A stretch of 64,000 nucleotides of DNA from CAWBJP01 sp963789165 (GTDB lineage Bacteria > Actinomycetota > Acidimicrobiia > IMCC26256 > BP-133), in contig CAWBJP010000003.1 in NCBI GenBank assembly GCA_963789165.1, positions 310,001 through 374,000 of the forward strand, written 5' to 3'. The translations under genes were made by a program, and so were the position numbers. The notes under the pieces are model-generated. The model saw nothing but the letters and a program-made list of their open reading frames with translations, was not told the origin of the DNA and ran no database searches. Shown here in pieces: positions 1 through 9,592 of this stretch; the first letter of the stretch is position 1; each line of letters begins with the position of its first letter.

Positions 1-984
1 CGTCCGATCAGCCGCGGCCAGAGCCAGCGAGCGTCGGCCGCAGGGATGCCGGTCTCGGCCGCCACCCGCTCCGGCGGGAAGGCCGCCACGTGCGCCGGCG
101 AACTCGTCGAAGCCCGACGGTGTGGGCGTCGACGAAGTCGCGGTCGACGTAGCCGGCCCGGATGAGGAGGTGGGCGAGGCCGTAGACCAGGGCCAGGTCG
201 GACTTCGGCCGCAGGGCGTACGTGGTGGGTGGCCGCCACCGCCGTCTCGGTCCGTCGGGGGTCGACGACGACGATCTCGGGCCGGTGCGGGTTGCGGCAG
301 ATGCGCTCCCACAGGATCGGGTGGGCGATGCACAGGTTCGAGCCCAACAGCACGATGACGTCGGACTCCTCGAAGTCGGCGTAGGTGTAGGGCGGAGCGT
401 CGAAGCCGAACGTCTGCTTGTAGGCGACGACGGACGTGGCCATGCACTGGCGGGTGTTGCCGTCGCCGTGGACCATGCCCATGCCGAACTTGGCCAGGGC
501 GCCGAAGAAGGCCATCTCCTCGGTGGGGATCTGGCCGGTGCCGAGGAAGGCCACCGACGCCGGGCCGTGGGCCTCCTGGATGGCCCGGAACCGGTCGACG
601 AAATGACGCCAGCGCCTCGTCCCAGCCCACCGGCTCGAGGTGGCCCCGGCGGTTGCGCCAGCAACGGGGTGGTGGCCCGGTCCGGCGCCGACAGCGGCGT
701 GAGCGCCTCCCAGCCCTTGGGGCAGGCCATGCCGAGGTTGACCGGGTACGACGGCGGTGGGCGAGAGGTTGACCGGCACGCCGTCGCGCAGGTGCACGTC
801 GAGCGAGCAGCCCGTCGAGCAGAAGCCGCAGACCATGGAGGTGGTGGCGGTCGGGCTTGAGGCGGGCGGGCACCTGCCCGAGCCCGAAGCCGCCGGGCTC
901 CCGGCGGAGCTCGGCGGTGAGGTGCCCGTCGCGCCGGCGGAGGCGGCCGGCCCGGCCGGTGTCGCCGGGGGCGGTGGTGGTCAC
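1..984 (-). CDS. nasC: Assimilatory nitrate reductase, molybdenum catalytic subunit (NarB/NasC type), 3'-partial and frameshifted
   Basis: Mo-bisPGD oxidoreductase expected to reduce nitrate to nitrite in the cytoplasm for the NirBD step encoded upstream. Seen: an N-terminal [4Fe-4S] motif VCGFCSTGCSLDV with its fourth ligand in MACPKGW, then HGDGNTRQCMAT-like and WERICRNPHRP-like stretches, and ALRPKSDLALVYGLAHLL near the window edge. All are spread over several frames because of at least four single-base shifts. The gene leaves the window at base 1, so only the N-terminal third is present. The GTG start overlaps the stop of the preceding membrane-anchor gene (GTGA), which implies translational coupling. 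Family is sure; nitrate as substrate rests on the nirBD/narK context. Confidence 0.8.
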   Translation of the reverse strand, partial: MTTTAPGDTGRAGRLRRRDGHLTAELRREPGGFGLGQVPARLKPDRHHLHGLRLLLDGLLARRAPARRRAGQPLAHRRRTRSTSAWPAPRAGRRSRRCRRRTGPPPRCWRNRRGHLEPVGWDEALASFRRPVPGHPGGPRPGVGGLPRHRPDPHRGDGLLRRPGQVRHGHGPRRRQHPPVHGHVRRRLQADVRLRRSALHLRRLRGVRRHRAVGLEPVHRPPDPVGAHLPQPAPARDRRRRPPTDRDGGGGHPPRTPCGRSPTWPWSTASPTSSSGPATSTATSSTPTPSGFDEFAGARGGLPAGAGGGRDRHPCGRRSLALAAADRT

Positions 985-2673
985 GGCAGTTCGCCGGGCA
1001 TGGACGGGGAGGTGACGGCAGCGAAGAAGCCCACCCGTTCGCACAGCTCGGCGGCGACCACCAGCGCGGCCGCCAGCCGGCGAGAGCGGCGGCCAGACCG
1101 AGCGGTGGGCCGGCCGAAGCGCAGAGGGCGGCCACCGCCAGCGGGAGGACGACGCCACCGACGAGGCCGAGGCCGAAACGCCAGCGGGTGATGCCGCCCA
1201 GCTCCCGACCCTGCAGCAGGCGGGCACTGCGCCGGAGATCCCCATGGTGAGCCTCCAACCCCGGGGGCCCGGGTGTGCCCCCGTGAACCGGGCCAGGAAG
1301 GCGATCTCCCAGGCCAGCTTCACGGCGACGGCGCCCGCCACCAGCAGGGCGAGGGGAACCGCCGACGTCGGTGGCCACGCGGGCGCCGTCACCGCGGGCC
1401 AGGGCGCTGACCAGCGTGGAAGCGAGCGTGGTGGCCAGCCCGCAGGCGGCCGTGGTGAGGGTGAAACGGATGGCCGTGCGCCCCGTGCTCCACCACGACC
1501 GGCCGGTGACGGCGTAGATCATGACCGAGCACGCCGACCCCGGCCGCGCCGGCCAGCGCCACCAGGTAGCCCAGTCCGTCCACCACCGCGCCGGGCCGCG
1601 CCGAGCCGAACCGCAGGGTGCCGGCGTACAGCGAAGGCGAGGCCGGCGAAGGCGCCGAAGGCGACGATCTCCCGGGACAGCCAGGAGTGGCGGAGGCCGA
1701 TCACCGCCCGCCAGGCCTGGAGCGGCCGGCCGAGGTGGAGGATGCTGGCGGCCAGCGCCACCAGGCCCAGGCCGAGGGCCACCAGGGCGTTGGCGGGTCG
1801 CAGGGTGACGGCCACCCCCTCGCCGGCCAGGGCCCGCAGGGCCAGGTCGGCGGCGAACGCGCCGACCGAGAGCTGGGTGAGCACGAGCATCACGGCCAGC
1901 GGGAGGTGCCGCGGCGACGGGCGCAGCGGCGAAGTTTCCGGCCGGCGCCAGGCCGGCGGGCAGGCCCCGGGCCGAGCGGTAGCGGGTGGTCGGCACGGTG
2001 AGCGCCGACGGCGGCGCCCCGGGAACGAGCCCGCCGTCGGCCACGGCCCGCTGGCGGGCCTCCTCGACGTCGACCACCACGATCCGGATGGCGCCGTTGG
2101 GGCAGGCCTGCACGCAGCCGGCGCCTCCCCCGCGGCCAGGCGGCCCGAGCACATGTCGCACTTGCGGACGATCCCCCGGGCGGGGTTGTAACGGGGCACC
2201 TCGTAGGGGCACGTCAAGGTGCAGTAGCCGCAGCCGATGCACTGGTCGTCGAGGTGGAGGACGATGCCGGTGACCGGGTCCTTCTCGTAGGCGTCCACCG
2301 GGCAGCCCGTCAGGCAGGCGGGGTCGACGCAGTGATGACAGGCGGTCGTCACCGTCTGCAGATGGGATCCGCTGAGCCATGCGGGGGTTCCGCCGTGGAG
2401 CAGGCCGACCGTGCGCCACGACTCGTCCTCGTCGAGGCCGTTGAGGCTGTGGCAGGCGGTGACGCACGCCTTGCACCCGGTGCAGGCGTCGAGGTCGACC
2501 TCGAAGCCGTACTGCTGGCCGGGGCCGGGTCCGGTGGCGGGGAGGAGGTCCCGCCACCGGCCGGCTTCCGGGAGCAGGCCGGCGTCGTGCCGGCTGGAGA
2601 AACGCTCGACCGCGGTGAGGTCGGCCTGGTCAGCCAGGCACTCGTCGATCAGGGTGAGGAGGCTCAACGTCAC
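981..2673 (-). CDS. Four-cluster ferredoxin fused to DmsC-like membrane anchor, frameshifted
   Basis: Electron-transfer partner of the adjacent molybdenum subunit. The N-terminal ~230 residues carry four Cys clusters (ACTGCKACVTACH, TACHHCVDPACLTGCP, QCIGCGYCTLTCP, CDMC...ACVQACP) of the DmsB kind. The C-terminal ~280 residues hold hydrophobic helices with DmsC-like stretches (LTQLSVGAFAADL, ILHLGRPLQAWRAV, HSWLSREIVAFG, ELCERVGFF), suggesting quinol-linked electron delivery. The coding frame changes near 2120, 1925, 1620 and several times from 1400 to 1030. Summed length is about 560 residues. It starts at GTG 2673, inside the 3' end of nirD, and ends at TGA 983-981, which overlaps the next GTG. 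The fusion is seen directly; quinol use is inferred. Confidence 0.75.
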
Positions 2674-3013
2674 GAGCGACCTCCACCCGGCCGTCCCGGC
2701 GCCGGATCGCCCAGGTCGGCACCGACACGTCGGGCTCGTCGAGGCAGTTCCCGGTGCGCAGGTCGAAGGTCTGCTTGTACACGGGCGACGCCACCTTCGG
2801 GACGTCGCCCTTCGAGCCGACGATCCCCCGGGACAGCACGAAGGCGTCGCTGAACGGGTCGTGGTTGGAGAGGGCGTAGAGCTCGTCGGTGGGCGAGACC
2901 CGGAAGATCGCCACCTGCTCGCCGTCCACCAGAGCGCACACCCCGCGGTCGGGGATCAGATCGTCGAGGGCGCACACGTCGACCCACACCTCGGTGTCCA
3001 CCGTTGTGGTCAT
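2630..3013 (-). CDS. nirD: Nitrite reductase (NADH) small subunit NirD, Rieske-type
   Basis: Small subunit of the cytoplasmic siroheme nitrite reductase, 127 residues as read. Seen: the NirD-type sequence VWVDVCALDDLIPDRGVCAL, then GEQVAIFR, YALSNHDPFSDAFVLSRGIVG, and VPKVASPVYKQTFDLRTG. As in other NirD proteins, the Rieske fold lacks the canonical Cys/His cluster ligands. ATG 3013 overlaps the nirB stop (ATGA). The reading frame runs about 40 bases into the following gene, so the true end may be a few codons earlier if a base error lies near 2680. Confidence 0.88.
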   Translation of the reverse strand: MTTTVDTEVWVDVCALDDLIPDRGVCALVDGEQVAIFRVSPTDELYALSNHDPFSDAFVLSRGIVGSKGDVPKVASPVYKQTFDLRTGNCLDEPDVSVPTWAIRRRDGRVEVARDVEPPHPDRRVPG

Positions 3014-5585
3014 CGTCTCGTCTCCCCGAGCAGCACCGGGACTCCGAGTCCCTGCTCGCGTTCCTCGGCCGTGGCGGGCCGGGGCTGGCCCCGCTCCGTC
3101 CACGAACACCACGCTCGGGTCGCGCTCGTCGGCGTTCACGAAGGGGCGGAAGCGGGCCATGCGCACCGGGTCCTCGATGGTGGCCTTCCACTCGCACTCG
3201 TAGGTGTCGACGTGGCGGGCCATGTCGGCTTCGAGCTCGGCGCAGATGCCGAGCGCGTCGTCGATGATGACCCGGCGCAGGTAGTCGATGCCGCCCTCGA
3301 GCTTGTTGAACCAGGTGGCGGTGCGCTCCAGACGGTCGGCGGTGCGGATGTAGAACATGAGGAACCGGTCGATGTAGCGGATGAGCGTGTCGTCGTCGAG
3401 GTCGGCGGCGAGCAGGACGGCGTGCTGGGGCCGCATCCCGCCGTTGCCGCACACGTAGAGGTTCCAGCCCTTCTCGGTGGCGATGACGCCGAAGTCCTTG
3501 CTCTGGGCCTCGGCGCACTCCCGCGCGCAGCCCGACACCGCGCGACTTGACCTTGTGGGGCGCCCGCAGGCCCCGGTAGCGGAGCTCGAGCTTGATGGCC
3601 ATGGCTGGTCGAGTCCTGCACGCCGTAGCGGCACCAGGTGGTGCCCACGCACGACTTCACCGTCCGCAGGGCCTTGCCGTAGGCGTGGCCCGACTCCATG
3701 CCGGCGTCGACCAGCGCGCCGCCAGATGCGGGGCAGCTGCTCGACCCGGGCGCCGAACAGGTCGATGCGCTGGCCGCCGGTGATCTTGGTGTAGAGGCCG
3801 AACTCCTTGGCCACCTCGCCCAGGGCGATGAGCTGGTCCGGGGTGATCTCGCCGCCGGGCACCCGGGGCACCACCGAGTAGGTGCCGTTCTGCTGCAGGT
3901 TGGCCAGGAAGTGGTCGTTGGTGTCCTGGAGGGTGGCCTGCTCGCCGTCGAGGATGTGGCCGTGCCAGGGAGAGCGAGGCGATCGAGCGGCCACCGCCGG
4001 CTTGCAGATCTCGCAGCCCCGGCCCGTGCCGTGGGAGGCCAGCAGCTCGGAGAAGCGTCGAGATCCGGTGGACGCCGCACGATGTCGAACAGCTCCTGGC
4101 GGGTGTAGGCGAAGTGCTCGCACAGGTTGTTGCTGACCTCGACGCCGGCCTTGCTTCAGCTCGTCCTTGAGGATCTCGGTGACCAGCGGCACGCAGCCGC
4201 CGCAGCCGGTCCCCGCCTTGGTGCACGCCTTGAGTGCCGGCGATGTCGGTCGTGCCGTCGGCGATGGCGGCGACAGATCGCGTCCTTGGTGACGTTGTTG
4301 CAGGAGCAGACGGTGGCGGCGCCGGCCAGGCCGTCCGACGCCCGATCGGTGGCCCGCCGCCGGTCGCCGGCGAGGATGAGCGTCCCGGGTGCTCCGGGGT
4401 GGGCATGTCGCCCCGGGCCATCGGCCGAGAACGTCCCGTAGAGGGCGGCGTCGCCCACCAGGATCCCGCCGGTGACCTGCGCCGTCCACCACGACCAGCT
4501 TCTTGTAGACACCGCTCCACCGGGTCGGTGAAGATGATCGACTCGGAGCCGGCGGCGGCGCCGAAGGCGTCGCCGAAGCTGGCCACGTCGACGCCCATGA
4601 GCTTGAGCTTGGTGGACATGTCCGCCCCGGTGAAGGTGGCGTCGCCGCCGCAGAGGCGGTCGGCCAGCACCCGGGCCATCTGGTAGCCCGGCGCCACCAG
4701 GCCGTAGATCCGCCCGCCGACCAGGGCGCACTCGCCGATGGCGCAGATGGACGGGTCCGAGGTGCGGCAGCCCTCGTCGACCACGATCCCGCCCCGCTCG
4801 CCGACCTCGAGCCCGGCCGCCCGGGCCAGCTCGTCGCGGGGGCGGATGCCGGCGGAGAAGACGACGATGTCGACGTCGAGGTCCTCGTCGTCGGCGAACC
4901 GCAGGCCCCGGGCCCGCCCCTTCTTGTCGGCGAGGACCTTGGTGGTCTGCATGCCGGTGTGGACGTCGACGCCGAGCTCCTCGATGCGCCGGCGCAGCAC
5001 GGCGCCGCCGCCGTCGTCGACCTGGACCGGCATCAAGCGGGGGGCGAACTCGACCACGTGGGTCTCGAGCCCGAGGCTGCGCAGGGCGTTCGCCGCCTCG
5101 AGGCCGAGGAGGCCGCCACCGACGACCGCGCCCCGGCGGCAGCCGGCGGCGCATTCCTCGATGGCGTCGAGGTCGTCGAGGGTGCGGTAGACGAAGCAGC
5201 CGGGGGCTCGTTGCCCGGGATGGGCGGCACGAAGGGGTACGAGCCGGTGGCCAGGACCAGGGCGTCGTAGAACTCCTCGATGCCCGAGGCCGAGGTGACC
5301 TGGCGGGCCTTGCGGTCGATGGAGGCGACCCGGTCGCCGACGTGGAGAGCACGGATCTCGGGAGTCTCGGGGGCGAAGAAGTCGGGAGGGACGAGGGAGA
5401 GGTCCTCGGCGGTGCGACCCTGGAAGTAGGAGGAGAGCCCGACCCGGTCGTAGGCGGCGTGAGGTTCCTCGGAGAACACGACGATGCGCCAGTGCTCGCG
5501 CGGCGTCCCGCTCGGCCAGTTGCTCCAGGAGGCGCTGGGCGACCATGCCGTGGCCGGCCACCACCAAGGTCTTGCGGGGAGTCAC
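3010..5585 (-). CDS. nirB: Nitrite reductase (NADH) large subunit NirB, about 15 frameshifts
   Basis: Reduces nitrite to ammonium with NADH using FAD, [2Fe-2S], [4Fe-4S] and siroheme. Segments appear in the correct order across all three frames: FAD site VVAGHGMVAQRLLEQL, NADH site GAVVGGGLLGLEAANAL, BFD-like CSCNNVTKDAI with ACTKAGTGCGGCVP, RGCEICKPAVA, and the siroheme/4Fe-4S region with CARECAEAQSKD and YVCGNGGMRPQHA. Start GTG 5585; stop TGA 3012-3010, reached only after a shift near 3098. Apparent shifts lie near 5495, 5205, 4515, 4480, 4425, 4390, 4285, 4235, 4155, 4080, 3990, 3965, 3722, 3605, 3540 and 3098. The span equals about 858 codons, the normal NirB length. That, and intact motifs between shifts, argue for sequencing error over decay. 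Confidence 0.85.
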
Positions 5586-5801
5586 GCCGCCACCTCCAGC
5601 TGGGGGGAGATCATCTGCCCCCAACCTCAGCGCGCCCTCCTTCCGGGGGCGTTGCTGTCCTGTTAACGGCGTGAGAAAGGTTGCTCACCTCAAGTTCGAC
5701 ATCAGGCCCAGCGCGTCATCGCGGCGGTAAAGCGTCTCTTCGCACTGACGAAACATTGGCGAAAACGAAGGCGGTACAAAGGTTCTCTAGGTTCGTCGGT
5801 C
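5586..5801. promoter_or_regulatory. Divergent nirB/narK control region
   Basis: 216 bases between the divergent nitrite-reductase and nitrate-transporter starts, more A+T-rich than the surroundings. Contains GTTAAC with a following GAAAG-like half site (about 5663-5683) and GAAAC-N6-GAAAAC (about 5748-5765). These loosely resemble half sites of actinobacterial GlnR nitrogen regulators but do not match the full consensus. Control by nitrogen status is inferred from context only. Confidence 0.4.
5788..5793 (+). promoter_or_regulatory. Candidate -10 box TAGGTT for leaderless narK transcript
   Basis: TAGGTT ends 8 nt before the narK ATG, and no Shine-Dalgarno sequence precedes that ATG. Box plus spacing fits the actinobacterial leaderless-promoter arrangement and recurs elsewhere in this window. 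Confidence 0.45.
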
Positions 5802-7346
5802 ATGAGCCAGACGCTGGATACCACCATCACCGCACCGGCACCGGAGCGGACCAGGCCTGCCCGCCGGGACCCGTGGATCGACCACTGGGAGCCCGAGGAC
5901 ACCGTCTTCTGGGAGACCACCGGCAAGAAGGTCGCCCAGCGGAACCTGATCTGGTCGATCTTCGCCGAGCACCTCGGCTTCAGCGTCTGGGTGCTGTGGA
6001 CGATCGTCGTCATCAACCTCGGGAACATCGGCATCGCCATGTCGGTGCCCGAGCTGTTCTGGCTGACGGCGGTTCCGAACCTGGTCGGATCGACCCTGCG
6101 GCTGCCCTACACGTTCGCCGTGCCGAGGTTCGGCGGCCGGACGTGGACCAGCATCAGCGCGGGCCTGCTCCTGATCCCCACCCTGCTCCTGGCCGTGGTG
6201 GTGCCGAGCGGCTGGCTGGCAGGCCAGAGCCACGCCGTCCAGCTGTGGGTGCTGCTGTTCTGCGCCGCCACGGCCGGGCTCGGCGGGGGCAACTTCTCTT
6301 CTTCGATGTTCAACATCTCCTTCTTCTATCCCGAGCGCAAGAAGGGCTTCGCCCTCGGCCTGAACGCCGCCGGGGGCAACCTGGGGGTGGCCGCCGCCCA
6401 GCTGCTGGTGCCCCTGGTCATCATCGTCGGCGTGCCGGCCGCGGCGGTGAAGCTGCCCCAGCACCAGGTGCACATGGCCAACGCCGGCCTGATGTGGCTG
6501 CCGCTCATCGCCATCGCCGCCCTCGGCGCCTGGCTGTACATGGACAGCCTCACCCAGGCCAAGGCCGACAAGAGGCCCTACATCACGGCGCTGAAGAACA
6601 GCCAGACCTGGGTCATGTCGTTCCTCTACATCGGCACGTTCGGTTCGTTCATCGGCTACTCGTTCGCCCTGCCGCTGGTCATCAAGACCACCTTCCCCGA
6701 GTTCCTGGCCGGCCACCCGTTCATCGCCACCTACCTGGCCGGGCTGGGCTTCCTGGGCGCGCTGATCGGTTCGATCTCCCGGCCGCTGGGGGGCTGGCTG
6801 TCCGACAAGGTGGGCGGCGCCAAGGTCACCCTGGGGGTGTTCATCGGCGCCGCGGTGTTCACCGCCCTCGCCATCAATGGGGTCCAGAACCGCAGCTTCC
6901 CCGTATTCTTCAGCTCCTACATGGTGATCTTCCTGCTGGTGGGCATGGGCAACGGGTCGACCTACAAGATGATCCCGGCCATCTTCGCCACCCTCGGACG
7001 GCGCGAAGCGGAGGCGAACCACGTCGACCCCAAGCTCCTGGCCGTGAACTTCAAGCAGCAGGCGGCGGCGGTCATCGGCATCGCCGGGGCCATCGGTGCC
7101 TTCGGCGGCTTCCTGATCCAGGTCATCCTCCGCCAGGCCAACCTGGAAGTGTCCGGCCTCATCAAGGCGGCCGCCACCCCGGTGGAGAAGGTGGCCATCG
7201 CCGCCCAGCATGCCGACTGGTCGGTCCCCGCCCTGCAGATCTTCCTCGCCTCCTATGTGGTCTTCGCCGCCACCACCTGGTTCTTCTACCTGCGCCGGAG
7301 CTTCGCCACCGACAAGATCCCGAGCCTGGCGGACGCCTCCGTTTGA
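5802..7346 (+). CDS. narK: Nitrate/nitrite MFS transporter, NNP family
   Basis: 514-residue inner-membrane transporter that imports nitrate or exports nitrite. Seen: about 12 hydrophobic helices and both NNP-type glycine-rich segments: GLGGGNFSSSMFNISFFYPE followed by RKKGFALGLNAAGGNLG, and LLVGMGNGSTYKMIPAIF later in the chain. The N-terminal region (ETTGKKVAQRNLIWSIFAEH) is typical of actinobacterial NarK. Divergent from nirB and overlapping the start of the HemD-type gene, so it sits in a nitrate-assimilation locus. The gene is intact, unlike its leftward neighbours. Confidence 0.92.
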   Translation: MSQTLDTTITAPAPERTRPARRDPWIDHWEPEDTVFWETTGKKVAQRNLIWSIFAEHLGFSVWVLWTIVVINLGNIGIAMSVPELFWLTAVPNLVGSTLRLPYTFAVPRFGGRTWTSISAGLLLIPTLLLAVVVPSGWLAGQSHAVQLWVLLFCAATAGLGGGNFSSSMFNISFFYPERKKGFALGLNAAGGNLGVAAAQLLVPLVIIVGVPAAAVKLPQHQVHMANAGLMWLPLIAIAALGAWLYMDSLTQAKADKRPYITALKNSQTWVMSFLYIGTFGSFIGYSFALPLVIKTTFPEFLAGHPFIATYLAGLGFLGALIGSISRPLGGWLSDKVGGAKVTLGVFIGAAVFTALAINGVQNRSFPVFFSSYMVIFLLVGMGNGSTYKMIPAIFATLGRREAEANHVDPKLLAVNFKQQAAAVIGIAGAIGAFGGFLIQVILRQANLEVSGLIKAAATPVEKVAIAAQHADWSVPALQIFLASYVVFAATTWFFYLRRSFATDKIPSLADASV

Positions 7347-8461
7347 CGCCCACGCTTCCGCCCCTGGCTGGCTACACGGTCGGAGTGACCGCGGACCGCC
7401 GGTGGGAGGAGTTGGCCGGGCTTCTCAGCCGGCGCGGGGCCCGGATCGTTCACGGTCCCAGTCTTTCGACCGAGTACCTCCACGACGACGCCACACTGCA
7501 AGCCGCCACCGCCGATCTGATCCGCCGGCCGCCCCAAGTGGTCGTGGCCGTCACCGGGATCGGTATCCGGGCCTGGTTCCAGGCCGCCGACACCTGGGGT
7601 TCCGGAGACGGCCTGCGCTTGGCGCTGGCCTCGGCCCGCGTCCTGGCCCGGGGGCCCAAGGCGGCCGCCGCCATCAGTGCCGGCGGCCTCACCGTGGCCT
7701 ACCAGGCGCAGACCGAGCAGCTCGAGGAGTTCAGGGCGGCCCTGTTGGAGGAGGGCGTCGCCGGCAAGCGGGTGGCGGTCCAGCTTCACGGCGACGACGG
7801 CCTCGACCTGTGCGCCGCGCTACGTGACGCCGGGGCCGAAATCGTCGAGGTCTCCGTCTACCGGTGGCTGCCTCCGGCCGACCCGGGCCCGGCCCTGCGC
7901 CTCGTGGCGGCCGCCTGTGACCGGCGCCTCGATGCCGTCGTGTTCACCAGCGCACCCGCCGTGCGGGGGCTGTTCACCCTGGCCGCCGGCGTCGGCAGCG
8001 ACGAGACGTTGCGAGCCGCGTTCCGCGCCGACCTGGTGGCCGCCTGCGTCGGGCCGGTGTGTGCCAAGGCGGCCCGGGAGGAAGGTGTGGAGGCGCCCGT
8101 GTGGCCGGCCGTCGGGCGCCTCGGCACCTTGGTGCGGGCGCTCTCCGACCATCTGTCGGGACGGCGCCGGGAGTTTATGCTGGCCGGTGTGCCCGTGACC
8201 CTGCAGGGGTCCCTGGCCGTGGTGGACGGCCGTGCGGTCGATCTCCCGGCCCGCGAACGCGCCGTCCTGGCCGCGCTGGCCGGCGAGCCCGGGGAGCTCG
8301 TCGCTCGGGACGTCCTGCTCGAACAGGTGTGGGCCCCGGCCGCCACCGACCCCCACACCCTGGAGACCACCGTGGCTCGCCTGCGCGGACGGCTGGGAGC
8401 CGCCGGTCGTGGGGTCGTCTCCTGTCGCGGCCGGGGTTACCGCCTCGACCCGGGGAGCTAG
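7343..8461 (+). CDS. Uroporphyrinogen-III synthase-like protein with C-terminal winged-helix DNA-binding domain
   Basis: 372 residues. Residues ~5-265 match the HemD fold (VGVTADRRWEELAGLLSRRG, VVAVTGIGIRAW, ARGPKAAAAISAGGL, DAVVFTSAPAVRGLF). Residues ~285-372 form an OmpR/PhoB-type effector domain (LTLE-like LVVDGRAVDLPARERAVLAAL, LLEQVWAP, VETTVARLRGRL, VSCRGRGYRLDP). Known: mycobacteria carry the same fusion beside narK3 and nirBD. The probable TTG start overlaps the narK stop (TTGA); a GTG lies 14 codons later. Inferred role: siroheme supply for NirB, or sensing tetrapyrrole or nitrogen status to regulate the locus. Whether the synthase is active cannot be judged here. Confidence 0.82.
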   Translation: MTPTLPPLAGYTVGVTADRRWEELAGLLSRRGARIVHGPSLSTEYLHDDATLQAATADLIRRPPQVVVAVTGIGIRAWFQAADTWGSGDGLRLALASARVLARGPKAAAAISAGGLTVAYQAQTEQLEEFRAALLEEGVAGKRVAVQLHGDDGLDLCAALRDAGAEIVEVSVYRWLPPADPGPALRLVAAACDRRLDAVVFTSAPAVRGLFTLAAGVGSDETLRAAFRADLVAACVGPVCAKAAREEGVEAPVWPAVGRLGTLVRALSDHLSGRRREFMLAGVPVTLQGSLAVVDGRAVDLPARERAVLAALAGEPGELVARDVLLEQVWAPAATDPHTLETTVARLRGRLGAAGRGVVSCRGRGYRLDPGS

Positions 8462-8506
8462 TCCGGCCCACGCTCCTGGCGGCCCGGCGCGCCAGACTGT
8501 GCGGCC

Positions 8507-9592
8507 GTGAACCCCGTCGAGAGCGCCGTCTTCGTCGCAGGAGCTTCGATCGTGGTGGCCGTGTTCCTCTCGGCGGTCACCACCGTGGTGGTTCCCCGGG
8601 GGGTGCCCGTGCGGCTCACCCGGGCGGTGTTCCTGACCATGCGCCGCCTGTTCGAGGTCCGAGCCCGTGTCGCTCGCAGCTACGAGGACCGCGACCGGGC
8701 CTACGCCCTGTATGCCCCGCTCACGCTGGTCACGCTGCCGGCGGTCTGGCTGGCTCTGGTCCTGGTCGGTTACACCGGGGTGTTCTGGGCTCTGGGCTCG
8801 CATCCCCTGCGGGAGGCCTTCATCACCAGCGGATCGTCGCTGCTCACCCTCGGCTTCGCCAGTGTGCATGACCTCCCCAGCACGGTGGCGGCCTTCACTG
8901 AGGCTGTCTTCGGTCTCATCCTCCTGGCCCTGGTCATCACCTACCTGCCCTCCATGTACGGCGCCTTCTCCCGCCGGGAGGTGCAGGTGGCCCTGGTGTC
9001 GGTCTTCGGCGGCTCCCCACCCTGGTGCGTCCCCCTGCTCGAGCGGTTCCACCGGATCGACGGCCTCGACCAGCTCGAGCCGCAGGTGTGGCTGCCCTGG
9101 ACGGAGTGGTTCGTGGAGGTGGAGGAGACCCACACCTCCCTCTCCGCCCTGCCCTTCTTCCGTTCCCCCCAAGCCGATCGCTCCTGGGTGACGGCCGCCG
9201 GGGTGGTGCTTGACAGCGCCGCCCTGTACTCCAGCACCCTGGACGTGCCCCGCTCGCCGTCCGCCGAGCTCTGCATCCGCACCGGCTACATCTCGCTGCG
9301 GACCATCGCCGACCTCTTTGCCATTCCCCACGACCGGGAACCCGCGCCCGACGATCCCATCTCCATCGCCCGGGACGAGTTCGACGAGGCCTGGGAGCGG
9401 CTGGCGGCCAGCGGTGTGCCCATGCGGGCCGACCGTGAGCAGGCTTGGCGGGACTTCGCCGGCTGGCGGGTCAATTACGACACCGTCCTCGTCATGCTGG
9501 CCGGCATGGTGCGGGCGCCCTACGCGCCCTGGTCGTCGGACCGTTCCGCGACCCGGTCGTACCGTCCACCGATGCGCCGGCGGCGAGGCTAA
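8507..9592 (+). CDS. Two-helix ion-channel-like membrane protein
   Basis: 361 residues from GTG. An N-terminal membrane helix (residues ~8-30), a basic segment, and two further helices flank SGSSLLTLGFASVHDLP (~105-120). That reads as a pore loop in which the potassium filter TVGYG is replaced by TLGFA. The C-terminal ~200 residues are soluble and not recognised. Selectivity therefore cannot be assigned. The stop overlaps by 3 bases with that of the convergent signalling gene. Function inferred only from the pore-like arrangement. Confidence 0.6.
   Translation: MNPVESAVFVAGASIVVAVFLSAVTTVVVPRGVPVRLTRAVFLTMRRLFEVRARVARSYEDRDRAYALYAPLTLVTLPAVWLALVLVGYTGVFWALGSHPLREAFITSGSSLLTLGFASVHDLPSTVAAFTEAVFGLILLALVITYLPSMYGAFSRREVQVALVSVFGGSPPWCVPLLERFHRIDGLDQLEPQVWLPWTEWFVEVEETHTSLSALPFFRSPQADRSWVTAAGVVLDSAALYSSTLDVPRSPSAELCIRTGYISLRTIADLFAIPHDREPAPDDPISIARDEFDEAWERLAASGVPMRADREQAWRDFAGWRVNYDTVLVMLAGMVRAPYAPWSSDRSATRSYRPPMRRRRG

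Noticed and set aside
8..2557. 849-codon leftward open frame across the first two genes
   Set aside because: It joins pieces of two different proteins read in wrong frames; only short stretches match real family motifs, and the true coding path changes frame repeatedly.
5655..5770. GlnR binding sites between nirB and narK
   Set aside because: Half sites are present but spacing and sequence do not match the full consensus; kept only as a general control region.
5681..8461. 926-residue NarK/HemD fusion
   Set aside because: The first half reads narK in the wrong frame; narK has its own complete frame with a stop overlapping the HemD-type start.
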